Below, one piece after another: positions 14,118 to 23,069 of a stretch of DNA of 38,457 nucleotides. The notes below the pieces were generated by a model that saw nothing but the letters and a program-made list of their open reading frames with translations, had not been told where the DNA came from and searched no databases. Made by a program: the position numbers and the translations under genes. The number at the start of each line of letters is the position of its first letter. Position 1 is the stretch's first letter. This DNA is from an uncultured Oscillospiraceae bacterium (GTDB lineage Bacteria > Bacillota_A > Clostridia > Oscillospirales > Oscillospiraceae), in contig CAAGIU010000229.1 of the NCBI GenBank assembly GCA_900770015.1, positions 1-38,457 on the forward strand, given 5' to 3'.

Positions 14118-17100
14118 TCAGTTTCCGTTGTTCACAGGTACCAGCTTGCCCATGACGATGAATCGGTTTGCACCGCCACTGGTGCAGGTGGAAAGGGTCA
14201 GCACATTATCATTGGAAGTCACTGTAACCTCCGTTTCAACGACGGAGCGGTCTGCCATAGCGGAAAGCCAGGTCGTATAGGCACCGTCATCTTTCCATTC
14301 CATACGCCAGGGGGAAGTGTCGCTGCCGGACTCACTGGGATTTGCTACAAAGGAGGTAAAAACCTCGCAGATGAAACCGCCCTCCGGCGTGACAAGATAC
14401 ATCTGCGGGTGTTCGTCAAAATAGCTCTGTTCCGCGTACTGATTCAGCGTAGAGAACATGGAGCCATCCCGCATATTGTGACCGTAGATAATGGTATTGC
14501 GGTCAGAAAAATCCGCCGCATTTTCATAGTCCGCAAACAGGCAGCCAACCTTGCTGTATGTGCCATCGTGGAGATGATGCAGGTAATACTCGTTGTTGTC
14601 TGTCTGTGTCACCGGGTAGTTGATAACGGTATCGGGAAGGGTCAGCCATGCAATAATATCCGGACCGGCTTCTCGTAGAGCGTCAAAGTCCACAACGGGA
14701 AGGGACACAGCAGGAACCTCCGATTCGGCTTCGGTCTCATCGGGAATGGCGTTTGTTGTGTCATCCTCCGGAGCTTCGGTCTGTTCGGGCAGCTCTACAA
14801 AAGCGGAAAGGTCCTCATAAGCACCGGCACTTTTGGTATACTGGCAAATGTCTCGCACCAACATCAGACCGCTTCCCAGAGCCAGCACCGCGCAGAAAGA
14901 TACTACCGTGATTCCGATTGCCTTTGCCTTTGGATTGGTTCTACTGTACTTGCCCTTGCGGAAGTAAGATGTAGCGAATAGTCCGCCGCCGATCACAGCC
15001 AAGGCCAGAAGTCCGCCCCAAAGGAAGATGAAATTATCATCCCCGGTCTGCGGTACCGGCTTTGTAGGAGTGGTCGGTGTGGTAGGTGTGGAGGGCTGAT
15101 CTGGGGTTGCGGGTTCCTCCGGCTTTTCGTTGAAAAACTGTACCGTGGCGGTTTCATCCGCCTTAATCTCCACCGTGGCGGCGTCAGGAATGATGTAATC
15201 CTTGCTGGCTCGGTTTGCGATTTCCGTCACAGTGTAAATGCCAACGCGAAGGCCCTTGACCTCGATCACACCGGATTTCGGAGTAATGAAAGTTTCACAG
15301 TAGCTTCCATCCGCACTCTTGACCTCAATAGCAAAACCGTCCTTACGTCCGTCGCTGGAATCCTTGGTGATTTTCAGATTGCCCCGGTATGCCTCATTCG
15401 TGAAGCCGCGTCCGGTCTCGCCATTCTCTACGACAACAATCTGCCCATCCTTGCTGATTTCAAAGTAATAGGCATTTTCGTCCAGCTTGTAGCCCTCAGG
15501 CGCCTTGCTCTCCTTGATGAAATAGCCCTTTGCCAGAAGGTTTTCTGCCATGTGGAATCCGGCATCGGTTTCCGTCAGCTTTCCAATGCGCTTGTCGTTG
15601 GAATCAAACTTTTTGTCGCCGTTGGTATCCTCATACAAATCGAATATCGCGCCGGAAAGGAAGCGAATAAAGGTGTTTTCCTCGTCTGTCTCCACGGAGG
15701 AAGGTTCATCCACTGCCTCGGTCTTTCTGATCTGCACACTGCCGCGGATCAGAGTATCCTCCACGCGGATTTCGATACACTGTCCGTCTGCACCGATATA
15801 GATATGGTGCTGTTCCGGGCTGATGGTGTAAAGAGCGGGAGCAGAGATTTCCTTTACGATCCAGTGCCCATAAGGGATGTCCACAAAGGCAAAAGCCCCA
15901 CTTTCGGAAGTAGTAATGGTCATAAGGGCATTTTCTGCCTTAAATTCCTCCGTATCCGGCCTGAACAGGCCCATCACCGCGCCGGCCAGCTTTACATTCT
16001 CGCCGCCGTCAGCGTTTTCGCCATACTTCACACCATCTACACGCCCGCGAAGAATGTCATTGAAGATAGCCGCACCGTCATTTACCAGGATAGAGACAAG
16101 CGCCGCCTCCTGGCCGGTATACTCAAAGATAACCGGATATTCTGTGTCAGAAAGCACATAGGCGTTGTTCGTGGTGCGTTCCTTTACAAAATAGCTTCCG
16201 AAAGGAAGATCAGAGGCGAAAGAAGCATCGTAGCTGCCCGCCTCATTTACAGAGACAGAAACCACTTCCAAAAGCCCGCCGGCCGGGATCACGCTGCCAT
16301 CCGCAGCCATGAGATCGGCGGAGGCGTACAGGCCAAAGGAAACGTCCTTATATTCCTCGCCAAAACCGATGTCAAAGAGTTCGTCCGTTTCCAGTGCTTT
16401 GAACAGGGCAACTTCCACCTTCTGGCGCTCGTCATAAAGACCGATGGCACTCTGCGTCACTTCCACAGTCTCGCCGGCATAGGTCAGCTCCGTATAGGCA
16501 GGTTCAGAGTTCAGCACCATACCCATAGGAGCCTGGCGTTCCTCCAGGCGGTAGCGTCCCAGATAGAGAAGACCGCTCTGTGCCGTTCCGTCCTCTCCGG
16601 TAGTGAGCGTTTCCACAACGGTATCCTTTGCCATGCGCAGGGTGCCATCACCGGTATAGATGTCCTCGTCAGCAATCACATCATAAACTGCGCCGGGAAG
16701 CCCCATGACCTCATATACCGGCTGATACAGCCCATCGTTTTCCTGGACAGAAGCGAATACTTCACCGGTCTTGTAGATGGTGAGCCGACCCTTCTGCGGC
16801 ATATTGTACTGGGTCACGGTTACGACTGCCTCGCTGCCGTCAATCGTAAATGGCACAGGCTCGGTGGCAAGCACATAACCGTAAGGCGCGGAGACCTCAT
16901 AAAGCTCATAATCGCCCACAGGCAAAGGCTCCGGCAGCATCAGCCAGCCTTCATCGGAAACATAGAAGGTATCCAGTGTCTCCGGATTCGGATAGTAGAT
17001 CTCCTGGGTAATGAATTCACCGGTAGACAGATTCTTGATTTGGAAGCCCGTGCCGATCATCGGGATAATATTGCCGGTCTCTGCGTCGCATTTTTCTACA

Positions 17101-19010
17101 CGAAGCCTTGAAGTGATGGTGCGGTTATTCAGGATATAGCTGTAAGTCTGTCCATTTTGGCAGATAAAGACGGTAAAGTCCGGGATAAATGCTTTACCTT
17201 CTTCGCCCTCCACTTGATGTACGGTATAGCGTCCGTAAGGCAGCATTTTGGAGGAAGCAAAGCCGTCACTGTCGGTAGTGAGCAGGTCGCGCTCGCTTTC
17301 TTTTGCATTTTCATAGCTGCCCGCAGCTTTGAGATAGATTTCAAATACGGCACCGGTCTCCGGTCTCTCAATCAAGCCCTCGTTAGGGTCACCCGAATTT
17401 TCATCCTCGGATACGTCCGGGTCGGGATCGTCCGTGTGCTTCACAAGCTGGATATTGCCGCAGATCACGGTTTCCGTCACATTGTTTTCCGTGGTATTCA
17501 GTTCTACCTCATAGAGCTTCGGAGAAGCGCCCACGGCATAGACCGTATCATTGAGAAGATAGCCGGTGCTGGGTTCAAGCTCCCGGAGAGTCCAGTTATC
17601 GCCGCAGACATAGTAGCGAGTCAGAAAACTGCCATCCGGCCCGGTGGTGTAGGTATCCACCAGCTCGCCGTTGTTATACAGTCCGTAGGTTGCGCCGGCC
17701 AAAGTAGCATCGCCCTGGGCAGTGCCGGTGTCCGCGTCGGTCTTAACCACATGGACGCGGAACTTTTTCAGGATATTGCTGAAATGGACGGAGGAACTCT
17801 GCCCGCTCTCGATCGTGACATACTGCGCCGAAGGGGTCACATAGCGGTCTATCGGCAGCTCGGTCACAAGGTAGGTGCCTGGCAGCAGGTCCGTACCGAT
17901 AGTACCATCCTCGCCAGTGGTGACATTTTTATCAATGCCATTGCCGGAGATGTTAAACGGAATCCCGGAAACAATACCGTCCTCACTGGTCTTGATAATC
18001 TTCGCTGTACCGTAGGTTTCTGTTTTGATCTTTACAAAGAAGGAAACCGGATCACTGGCTCCGGTCATCATCGTCTGATAACCAGGTCTGCCCCAGATCA
18101 GCATATCCTCCGCCATGGGAATATCTTTACGAAATTCAAAGCTGATGGGATCGGTGATCATGTTCTTGCTGGTGAAAGTATAGCGGTTGCCGTTTCGGGT
18201 GACGGATACACCACTGCCGGAAAGGGTTTCCAGGTCGATATTCAGATTGTTGGTGTCTGTAACAGTCAGGGTATAGACCTTTGCATTGGTGTCCCATTCC
18301 AATTCCAGAACCGGTGCGCTTCTGTCCGTGGAAGCGGTAAAGGACGGGATCGTGGAATGAGAGGCAACCTGTTCCAGAATCCAGTTGTAGGCTTTTTCTG
18401 CGGGACGGCCTGCGATTACACTATAATACTGATCCGCAGAGGCATGACCGTTGCTGTGTCGGCTGTAAGGGTCGCTCCGAAGCTGCTGCTGATACTCCCA
18501 AAGGATGATCTGCGTCGCCATCTTATAGTCGTCCTCATTGATACCGGAGACTGGAAGGGACGCACCGGGCTTCCAACCGTAGATGGTCGTCAGAATAATT
18601 CCACGTTTCGCGGCAGAAGGAAGCAGATTCAGATAATTGCTGTTGGTGCCGCTCTCTGAGGTGTAGGTGTTCTCGGAGGTGTTATAGGGAATACCGCTTT
18701 CCACACAGTAGACCGAGTGGGTCACGCCATCTGAATCCGTCAGCATGTAATGCTTGTAGGCATGCCCGCCGCTGCCAGAGCGGTTTTCAGTCGTGCCATC
18801 CGAATTGTAGACAAGAAAGTTGGTAGGTGTTGGCGCATGATAGTTCTGACCGTCAGAACCGACATAATAATCACCCAGCCAGGAGCTTGCTTTCTGTCCA
18901 ACCGATGCGGCAAATGCTTGCGTGGGAATGAGCCCAAAAACACAAACCGCGCAGAGCAATAATGCCAACAGACTGTGACGGCCGTGGGTCTTTTTGATTT
19001 TCGTATTCAC
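14118..19010 (-). CDS. Thioester/SpaA-repeat pilin-like adhesin fused to a class B sortase
   Basis: 1630 residues from GTG 19010, with GAGGA upstream. Order: signal peptide (1-35, SLLALLLCAVCVFGLIPTQA); thioester domain with YCVES (Cys102) and ATQIILWEY (Gln167), residues that can form a Cys-Gln thioester for covalent attachment; then about nine SpaA/Cna-B-like repeats (334-1297), each with a Lys near its start and a Glu near APxGYxL-type ends, suited to isopeptide bonds. A Thr/Pro linker leads to sorting motif VPQTG (1319-1323), a membrane helix and a basic RKGKYSR. Without any stop the chain continues with a second helix (1363-1385) and a class B sortase (about 1435-1630) having YGHNM (His1511), LSTCTS (Cys1609) and Arg1616. 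CTn elements usually carry adhesin and sortase as two genes. No internal start or ribosome site is visible at the junction. It is likely a mating or host-surface adhesin. Confidence 0.92.
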   Translation of the reverse strand: MNTKIKKTHGRHSLLALLLCAVCVFGLIPTQAFAASVGQKASSWLGDYYVGSDGQNYHAPTPTNFLVYNSDGTTENRSGSGGHAYKHYMLTDSDGVTHSVYCVESGIPYNTSENTYTSESGTNSNYLNLLPSAAKRGIILTTIYGWKPGASLPVSGINEDDYKMATQIILWEYQQQLRSDPYSRHSNGHASADQYYSVIAGRPAEKAYNWILEQVASHSTIPSFTASTDRSAPVLELEWDTNAKVYTLTVTDTNNLNIDLETLSGSGVSVTRNGNRYTFTSKNMITDPISFEFRKDIPMAEDMLIWGRPGYQTMMTGASDPVSFFVKIKTETYGTAKIIKTSEDGIVSGIPFNISGNGIDKNVTTGEDGTIGTDLLPGTYLVTELPIDRYVTPSAQYVTIESGQSSSVHFSNILKKFRVHVVKTDADTGTAQGDATLAGATYGLYNNGELVDTYTTGPDGSFLTRYYVCGDNWTLRELEPSTGYLLNDTVYAVGASPKLYEVELNTTENNVTETVICGNIQLVKHTDDPDPDVSEDENSGDPNEGLIERPETGAVFEIYLKAAGSYENAKESERDLLTTDSDGFASSKMLPYGRYTVHQVEGEEGKAFIPDFTVFICQNGQTYSYILNNRTITSRLRVEKCDAETGNIIPMIGTGFQIKNLSTGEFITQEIYYPNPETLDTFYVSDEGWLMLPEPLPVGDYELYEVSAPYGYVLATEPVPFTIDGSEAVVTVTQYNMPQKGRLTIYKTGEVFASVQENDGLYQPVYEVMGLPGAVYDVIADEDIYTGDGTLRMAKDTVVETLTTGEDGTAQSGLLYLGRYRLEERQAPMGMVLNSEPAYTELTYAGETVEVTQSAIGLYDERQKVEVALFKALETDELFDIGFGEEYKDVSFGLYASADLMAADGSVIPAGGLLEVVSVSVNEAGSYDASFASDLPFGSYFVKERTTNNAYVLSDTEYPVIFEYTGQEAALVSILVNDGAAIFNDILRGRVDGVKYGENADGGENVKLAGAVMGLFRPDTEEFKAENALMTITTSESGAFAFVDIPYGHWIVKEISAPALYTISPEQHHIYIGADGQCIEIRVEDTLIRGSVQIRKTEAVDEPSSVETDEENTFIRFLSGAIFDLYEDTNGDKKFDSNDKRIGKLTETDAGFHMAENLLAKGYFIKESKAPEGYKLDENAYYFEISKDGQIVVVENGETGRGFTNEAYRGNLKITKDSSDGRKDGFAIEVKSADGSYCETFITPKSGVIEVKGLRVGIYTVTEIANRASKDYIIPDAATVEIKADETATVQFFNEKPEEPATPDQPSTPTTPTTPTKPVPQTGDDNFIFLWGGLLALAVIGGGLFATSYFRKGKYSRTNPKAKAIGITVVSFCAVLALGSGLMLVRDICQYTKSAGAYEDLSAFVELPEQTEAPEDDTTNAIPDETEAESEVPAVSLPVVDFDALREAGPDIIAWLTLPDTVINYPVTQTDNNEYYLHHLHDGTYSKVGCLFADYENAADFSDRNTIIYGHNMRDGSMFSTLNQYAEQSYFDEHPQMYLVTPEGGFICEVFTSFVANPSESGSDTSPWRMEWKDDGAYTTWLSAMADRSVVETEVTVTSNDNVLTLSTCTSGGANRFIVMGKLVPVNNGN

Positions 19011-19052
19011 AATAGAATATCCTCGCTTTCTTTCATAAAGTGAAGGACGACT

Positions 19053-20186
19053 TTATTCGCCGTCCTCATTCATACCGTCCTCGTCGTCCGGCAGGTATTC
19101 AGGATCGCCATAGGCCGCGTCCGGGTCAAAACCTTCGCCGTAGCCATCATCCTCAAAGTCCTCGTCATCATCCGCTGCCTGCTGCTTCGGACGGACGATC
19201 TTCACATAATAGCCGATACCGCCTACCGCCAGCATACCGATCACAATGAAAAGGATCGTTCCCAGACTGCCATTGTCCTTTTCAGGCTGCGCTGGTTCTG
19301 TGGGTTCCTCCGGGACCGTGACCTCTGCCACTTTACCGGTGCAGCCGGTCAGGTCATTCTTGCAGACAGGGCAGGAAGTATTGACCTTTCCGGCCTCGCA
19401 CTTATCGGTACAGTTGCAGGTAACGACCTCCGGAACCGCACTCACGCTGGTGCCATCCTTTTCCGCAAGTGCCATCAGGTCAGCCTCGGTAACGCTATTC
19501 AGGAAATACACATTGTTGGCATCGCGTTTCCCGTCAATGATCAGGTAGAACACATTGCCTTCCTCGGTAGTGATGGTATAAAACTGTTTATCATTACCTT
19601 CGCCGGTTGCCTCGTCCAGCACCGTACCGGTGCCCTCCGGGGTAAATGCGCCATCCGGAATAGAAGAAGTGGTTTCTTCCTGGGAACTGCCACTGGTATC
19701 TGTACTCGTGCCGATGTTCGTACCTTGATTTGATGTGCCTGTGCTGCCAGAACTGTTGGAAGTGTTCTGCGTACCGGACTGTGTACCCGTATTGCTGCTC
19801 TGGGACTGCGTGGGCTCAGTGGTCGGTTTTGTTGTCGGCACAGGCTCCTTGTAATAAGGGTTATCCAGCTTCACAGTGTCTGAGCGGTTTCCGGCATAGT
19901 CCACGGCATAAACGCTCACTTTCTTGTTGCTGCCCGCGTAATCCTTCAGGGCAACGGAAGCGCTGCCGTTTGTAAGGGAGTTGACTCGGTTTCCGTCAAT
20001 GTAGACTGCCTCTACACCGGAATTGTCGTCGCTGCTCTCAATGCTCAGCGTATCGCCGTCCAGCACCACAGTCAGCTTGGGTGGTGCAGTGTCCTTATCG
20101 CTGGCAGCATAGGCCGTCAGGGGTAAAGCAAAGGCGCTTATGCAGAGCACAAGCGCCAATAGCATGGTGATTCGTTTAGTCCTCAT
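19053..20186 (-). CDS. DUF4366 (CD1107-family) exported membrane protein
   Basis: ATG 20186 follows GGAGG by six bases and overlaps the end of the DUF4315 gene by 11 bp. 377 residues: signal peptide (1-28), an Ig-like domain (35-108, PPKLTVVLDGDTLSIES to VDYAGNRSDTVKL), a Ser/Thr/Gln-rich linker (about 118-175) and the DUF4366 domain (about 185-330). That domain contains a six-cysteine cluster CNCTDKCEAG and SCPVCKNDLTGC (257-282). A membrane helix follows (306-330) and a strongly acidic cytoplasmic tail. It corresponds to CD1107 of C. difficile CTn4. It lies between the VirB1-like hydrolase operon part and the adhesin-sortase, and probably belongs to the cell-surface face of the mating apparatus. 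Confidence 0.88.
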   Translation of the reverse strand: MRTKRITMLLALVLCISAFALPLTAYAASDKDTAPPKLTVVLDGDTLSIESSDDNSGVEAVYIDGNRVNSLTNGSASVALKDYAGSNKKVSVYAVDYAGNRSDTVKLDNPYYKEPVPTTKPTTEPTQSQSSNTGTQSGTQNTSNSSGSTGTSNQGTNIGTSTDTSGSSQEETTSSIPDGAFTPEGTGTVLDEATGEGNDKQFYTITTEEGNVFYLIIDGKRDANNVYFLNSVTEADLMALAEKDGTSVSAVPEVVTCNCTDKCEAGKVNTSCPVCKNDLTGCTGKVAEVTVPEEPTEPAQPEKDNGSLGTILFIVIGMLAVGGIGYYVKIVRPKQQAADDDEDFEDDGYGEGFDPDAAYGDPEYLPDDEDGMNEDGE

Positions 20187-20421
20187 TCGGTTCCTCCTGT
20201 TCTTGCGGCAAATCCTCCTGCGCAGGATCAATTTGCCGCGTTTTCAGAAATTCGGCCAACTGCTGGGGCGTCAGATGAAAGCTGCGGGCAATCGCCACAT
20301 AGTCGGTATTCTCCAGCTCCGTTTTCTGTTTTTCCAACTCACGGAGCCTGGCCTGCAACTCCGCGATTTTGGATTTCGTCTTGTCGATCTCCTTTTCCAG
20401 TTTTTCAATCTTAGAATTCAA
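20176..20421 (-). CDS. DUF4315 small coiled-coil protein
   Basis: 81 residues. TTG 20421 is placed after GGAGG. A nearby ATG (20426) is out of frame and closes at once. The first 40 residues are a near-perfect coiled coil (KIEKLEKEIDKTKSKIAELQ, then LRELEKQKTELE), followed by YVAIARSFHLTPQQLAEFLK, a short helix pair, and an acidic end. This is DUF4315, always found next to DUF4366 in this ICE family. It overlaps the DUF4366 start, so the two are translationally coupled. A structural or scaffold role is possible but not shown. Confidence 0.88.
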   Translation of the reverse strand: MNSKIEKLEKEIDKTKSKIAELQARLRELEKQKTELENTDYVAIARSFHLTPQQLAEFLKTRQIDPAQEDLPQEQEEPNED

Positions 20422-20435
20422 TTCATTACCTCCAA

Positions 20436-23024
20436 TCAGGGCAGACGCCCAAATGTATAAAAGTGCTGCTGCCAGTAACTTGTGTTGATATTTGCGTAAG
20501 AGATGGGATCTCCGCAGTGGATCATCATCCCGTCACCCACATAGATTCCTACATGGGAAGCACCGCTGGTGTTGTAGGTTCCCTGGAAAAAAATCAGGTC
20601 GCCCGGTTTGACGTCCGCGCTTGATACAGGCGTACATACGCCTAAAAGCCCATCTGCGGTCAGGCGTCCGAAGTTCCAGCCGGAATGATTGACTACCCAG
20701 GAAACATAGCCGGAACAGTCAAACGAAGTGGAAGGACTGCTTCCTCCCCATACATAGGGATAACCCAGGTATTTTTCAGCCTCCGCGATCATTGCTGCGA
20801 ACTGTTCATCCGCAAGAGCCTCCGGTGGAATATCATAATCGAAATAGCCGCCAGCGCCTCCGGCTCCTGCCGTGGGTAAGCTGCCACCGCTGGTGTCGCC
20901 GGTATCGGCAAAGTACAGCGGATTCAAATACTGACTATCTACCAAAACCTCCAGATGCAGGTGCGGTCCGGTGGAGTTGCCGGTACTGCCAACCTTTGCG
21001 ATCACGTCCCCGGCCTTGACCTCCTGACCAACAGACATAAGAAGCTGGGAACAGTGTCCGTATTTGGTGGTCAGGGTATGACCCTCATAAGCCTCGCCCT
21101 CCAGGGCAACGCACAGTCCATAGCCACCCGCTTCGCCTGCCAGCGTGACCGTTCCATCATGCCCGGCAAGGATTTCCGTTCCCTGAGGCATTCCGATATC
21201 CACACCGGTATGATAGTTTTTTTCTCCGCTGATGGGGTGTACCCGGTAGCCATAGTAGCTGGTGACATAAGGGAGCCAGTTGGTGCCGAACACATTTTGC
21301 ACATACTGACGGTTGCCTTTGGTCTGCAGCAGAAGCTCACAGATTTCCCGCTGGTCGGCATTCATACGCGAGACAATTAGATTCTCCATCGGTGTAGAAG
21401 CGAGCTTTACATTGAGTATGTGCCACTCATACGGTACCTCTACCTCGGTTTCCTCACCGGTCTCCGGGTCAATCTCCGTTTCCGTGCGATAACGGATCTC
21501 CGTTTTCTCCGTAAAGGACAAGGAATACTGCTCATTGAAAAGCTGCCGCAGAACACCTTCCACCTGTGCATAAGTAAAGTTCTGATAGACTGAGGTGAGA
21601 TAGCCCATCAGAATATAGGGATCATGCTCAATAGGTCCGATGTTATACCGGTATTCGTCATAGCCCGGCCGGTCAGCCTCCACACGGTTGATCTGCATTT
21701 GCAGATCCGTTTCCCACTCTGTATAGATAAGCTCCGCGTTATTGATGTCCTGATCTTCCGCAAGATAGGTGGAAGCGGTAATACTGCCCAGGCCGCTGAG
21801 TCCCATATTGCTGCACGAGGTGAACATGGAGCTGATCAGGAAGAACACCAAAAGAAGCAATCCGGCGATGCCAAAGGCGACCGGGTGCCGTTTGACAAAC
21901 AGCACCACATGCGCCGCAATCTTCTCGGTGGTAACAGCGGTATCCTTTGCCCGTTTGCCGGCTTTTTTCGCCTCCCTCGCTGCCTTGGCATACTGTCGCT
22001 TTATTTTCTGTTTCTGCCACATCCGGGCAAGCATACTCTTTTTCAGCTGTGGATCGTCCTGTAATGCCTGTTGATAGGCAGCCTTAGCATTGAGGCGAAC
22101 CGTTTTCTTTTGCAGGCGTTCCACCTTACGGTAGGGAGCGGTCTTATGCTGATGATAGACAGTGCGTACCCCGGCTTCACCCACAAGCTCAGTCCGGTGT
22201 GCTGCTTTGGTACCAACATTTTCTTCCTCGACCTGATAAACCTTTTGGTGAGCAAAACCAATGGCGGCATTTGTGCCGGCCTTGACCGGGCGCAACGGCA
22301 ACGCGCCTTTCACATGAGCGCTTTGAGGCTTGACCTCTTTTTCAAATTTCAGGTATTTTTTCGCCTTGCCGGTATCAGGATCAGATGATGTTTCCATACG
22401 CAGCTTTCGGCGGGAGGGCAGCCGGCTTTCCGCCTGCTCCAGCTTTTCAGCAGTACGCTCGGCTTTTCGCCGTGCCTGGGTCAATTTCTTGCCTGCCGGC
22501 TCTGGGGGAAGCTCGTCAGCAGTAAACTCCAATTTGGAAGGCCGCTTTGGTTCCTCCGTGGTTGCGGTCGGCTGTTCCTCGGATTTCGCCGCCCCCTGAA
22601 AACGCTGTTGATACTTGCTGCCATGTTGGTGTAGTGTATGTCGGTGCTCCGATGCTTCGGAACGGCTCGGCTGCCCGGAAGGCTCTTGAAAAGAGGATTC
22701 CTGCCGGGTATCATCCGCCCTTTCATCCACTCGCGAAGAAGTTTCTCGCGTATCATCCGCCCAGACAGGACGGTAATCCGGTACCGCATCGTTAAGCCGT
22801 GTACTGTCGTTTGCGGTTTGAACTGAATTGTCAGGCGGGGCCTGCGGCTGTGAGTCATGTCTACGGCTGCGCGATTCCTCTGCCGGGGTGGGAGCGTCAC
22901 GCGCCTGGCGCGGGTCAAAATCCTGCTCATGGTGCCGGGAATCTGCCCGTGGATCTGTCGCGGTTTCCCGCTTGGGCATGGGCGTATCAGCGCGTTTCCT
23001 TTGAAACTCTCTGTCACGGGACAT
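20436..23024 (-). CDS. CD1108-family VirB1-like peptidoglycan hydrolase (M23 + NlpC/P60)
   Basis: ATG 23024 is chosen because GGAGGTG lies seven bases before it. A GTG three codons earlier is part of that site. 862 residues. Residues 1-380 are a hydrophilic, basic, low-complexity cytoplasmic region, then one membrane helix (380-399, GIAGLLLLVFFLISSMF). Outside are an M23 domain (about 592-705) with HTGVD (His605, Asp609) and HLH (688-690), and an NlpC/P60 domain (about 747-862) with FDCSGYV (Cys770), SHVGIYVG (His824) and IHCGD (His836). It would cut the wall locally for the mating channel. Two different wall-cutting domains in one chain are normal for this family. Confidence 0.93.
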   Translation of the reverse strand: MSRDREFQRKRADTPMPKRETATDPRADSRHHEQDFDPRQARDAPTPAEESRSRRHDSQPQAPPDNSVQTANDSTRLNDAVPDYRPVWADDTRETSSRVDERADDTRQESSFQEPSGQPSRSEASEHRHTLHQHGSKYQQRFQGAAKSEEQPTATTEEPKRPSKLEFTADELPPEPAGKKLTQARRKAERTAEKLEQAESRLPSRRKLRMETSSDPDTGKAKKYLKFEKEVKPQSAHVKGALPLRPVKAGTNAAIGFAHQKVYQVEEENVGTKAAHRTELVGEAGVRTVYHQHKTAPYRKVERLQKKTVRLNAKAAYQQALQDDPQLKKSMLARMWQKQKIKRQYAKAAREAKKAGKRAKDTAVTTEKIAAHVVLFVKRHPVAFGIAGLLLLVFFLISSMFTSCSNMGLSGLGSITASTYLAEDQDINNAELIYTEWETDLQMQINRVEADRPGYDEYRYNIGPIEHDPYILMGYLTSVYQNFTYAQVEGVLRQLFNEQYSLSFTEKTEIRYRTETEIDPETGEETEVEVPYEWHILNVKLASTPMENLIVSRMNADQREICELLLQTKGNRQYVQNVFGTNWLPYVTSYYGYRVHPISGEKNYHTGVDIGMPQGTEILAGHDGTVTLAGEAGGYGLCVALEGEAYEGHTLTTKYGHCSQLLMSVGQEVKAGDVIAKVGSTGNSTGPHLHLEVLVDSQYLNPLYFADTGDTSGGSLPTAGAGGAGGYFDYDIPPEALADEQFAAMIAEAEKYLGYPYVWGGSSPSTSFDCSGYVSWVVNHSGWNFGRLTADGLLGVCTPVSSADVKPGDLIFFQGTYNTSGASHVGIYVGDGMMIHCGDPISYANINTSYWQQHFYTFGRLP

Positions 23025-23069
23025 CAAAATCACCTCCAGTCGCGCTTATCTGTTTTTGGATATAGGCGC

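Noticed and set aside
15552..18659. Long plus-strand open frames opposite the adhesin-sortase gene.
   Set aside because: They have no ribosome site or recognisable domain and mirror the codon pattern of the minus-strand gene, so they are shadows.
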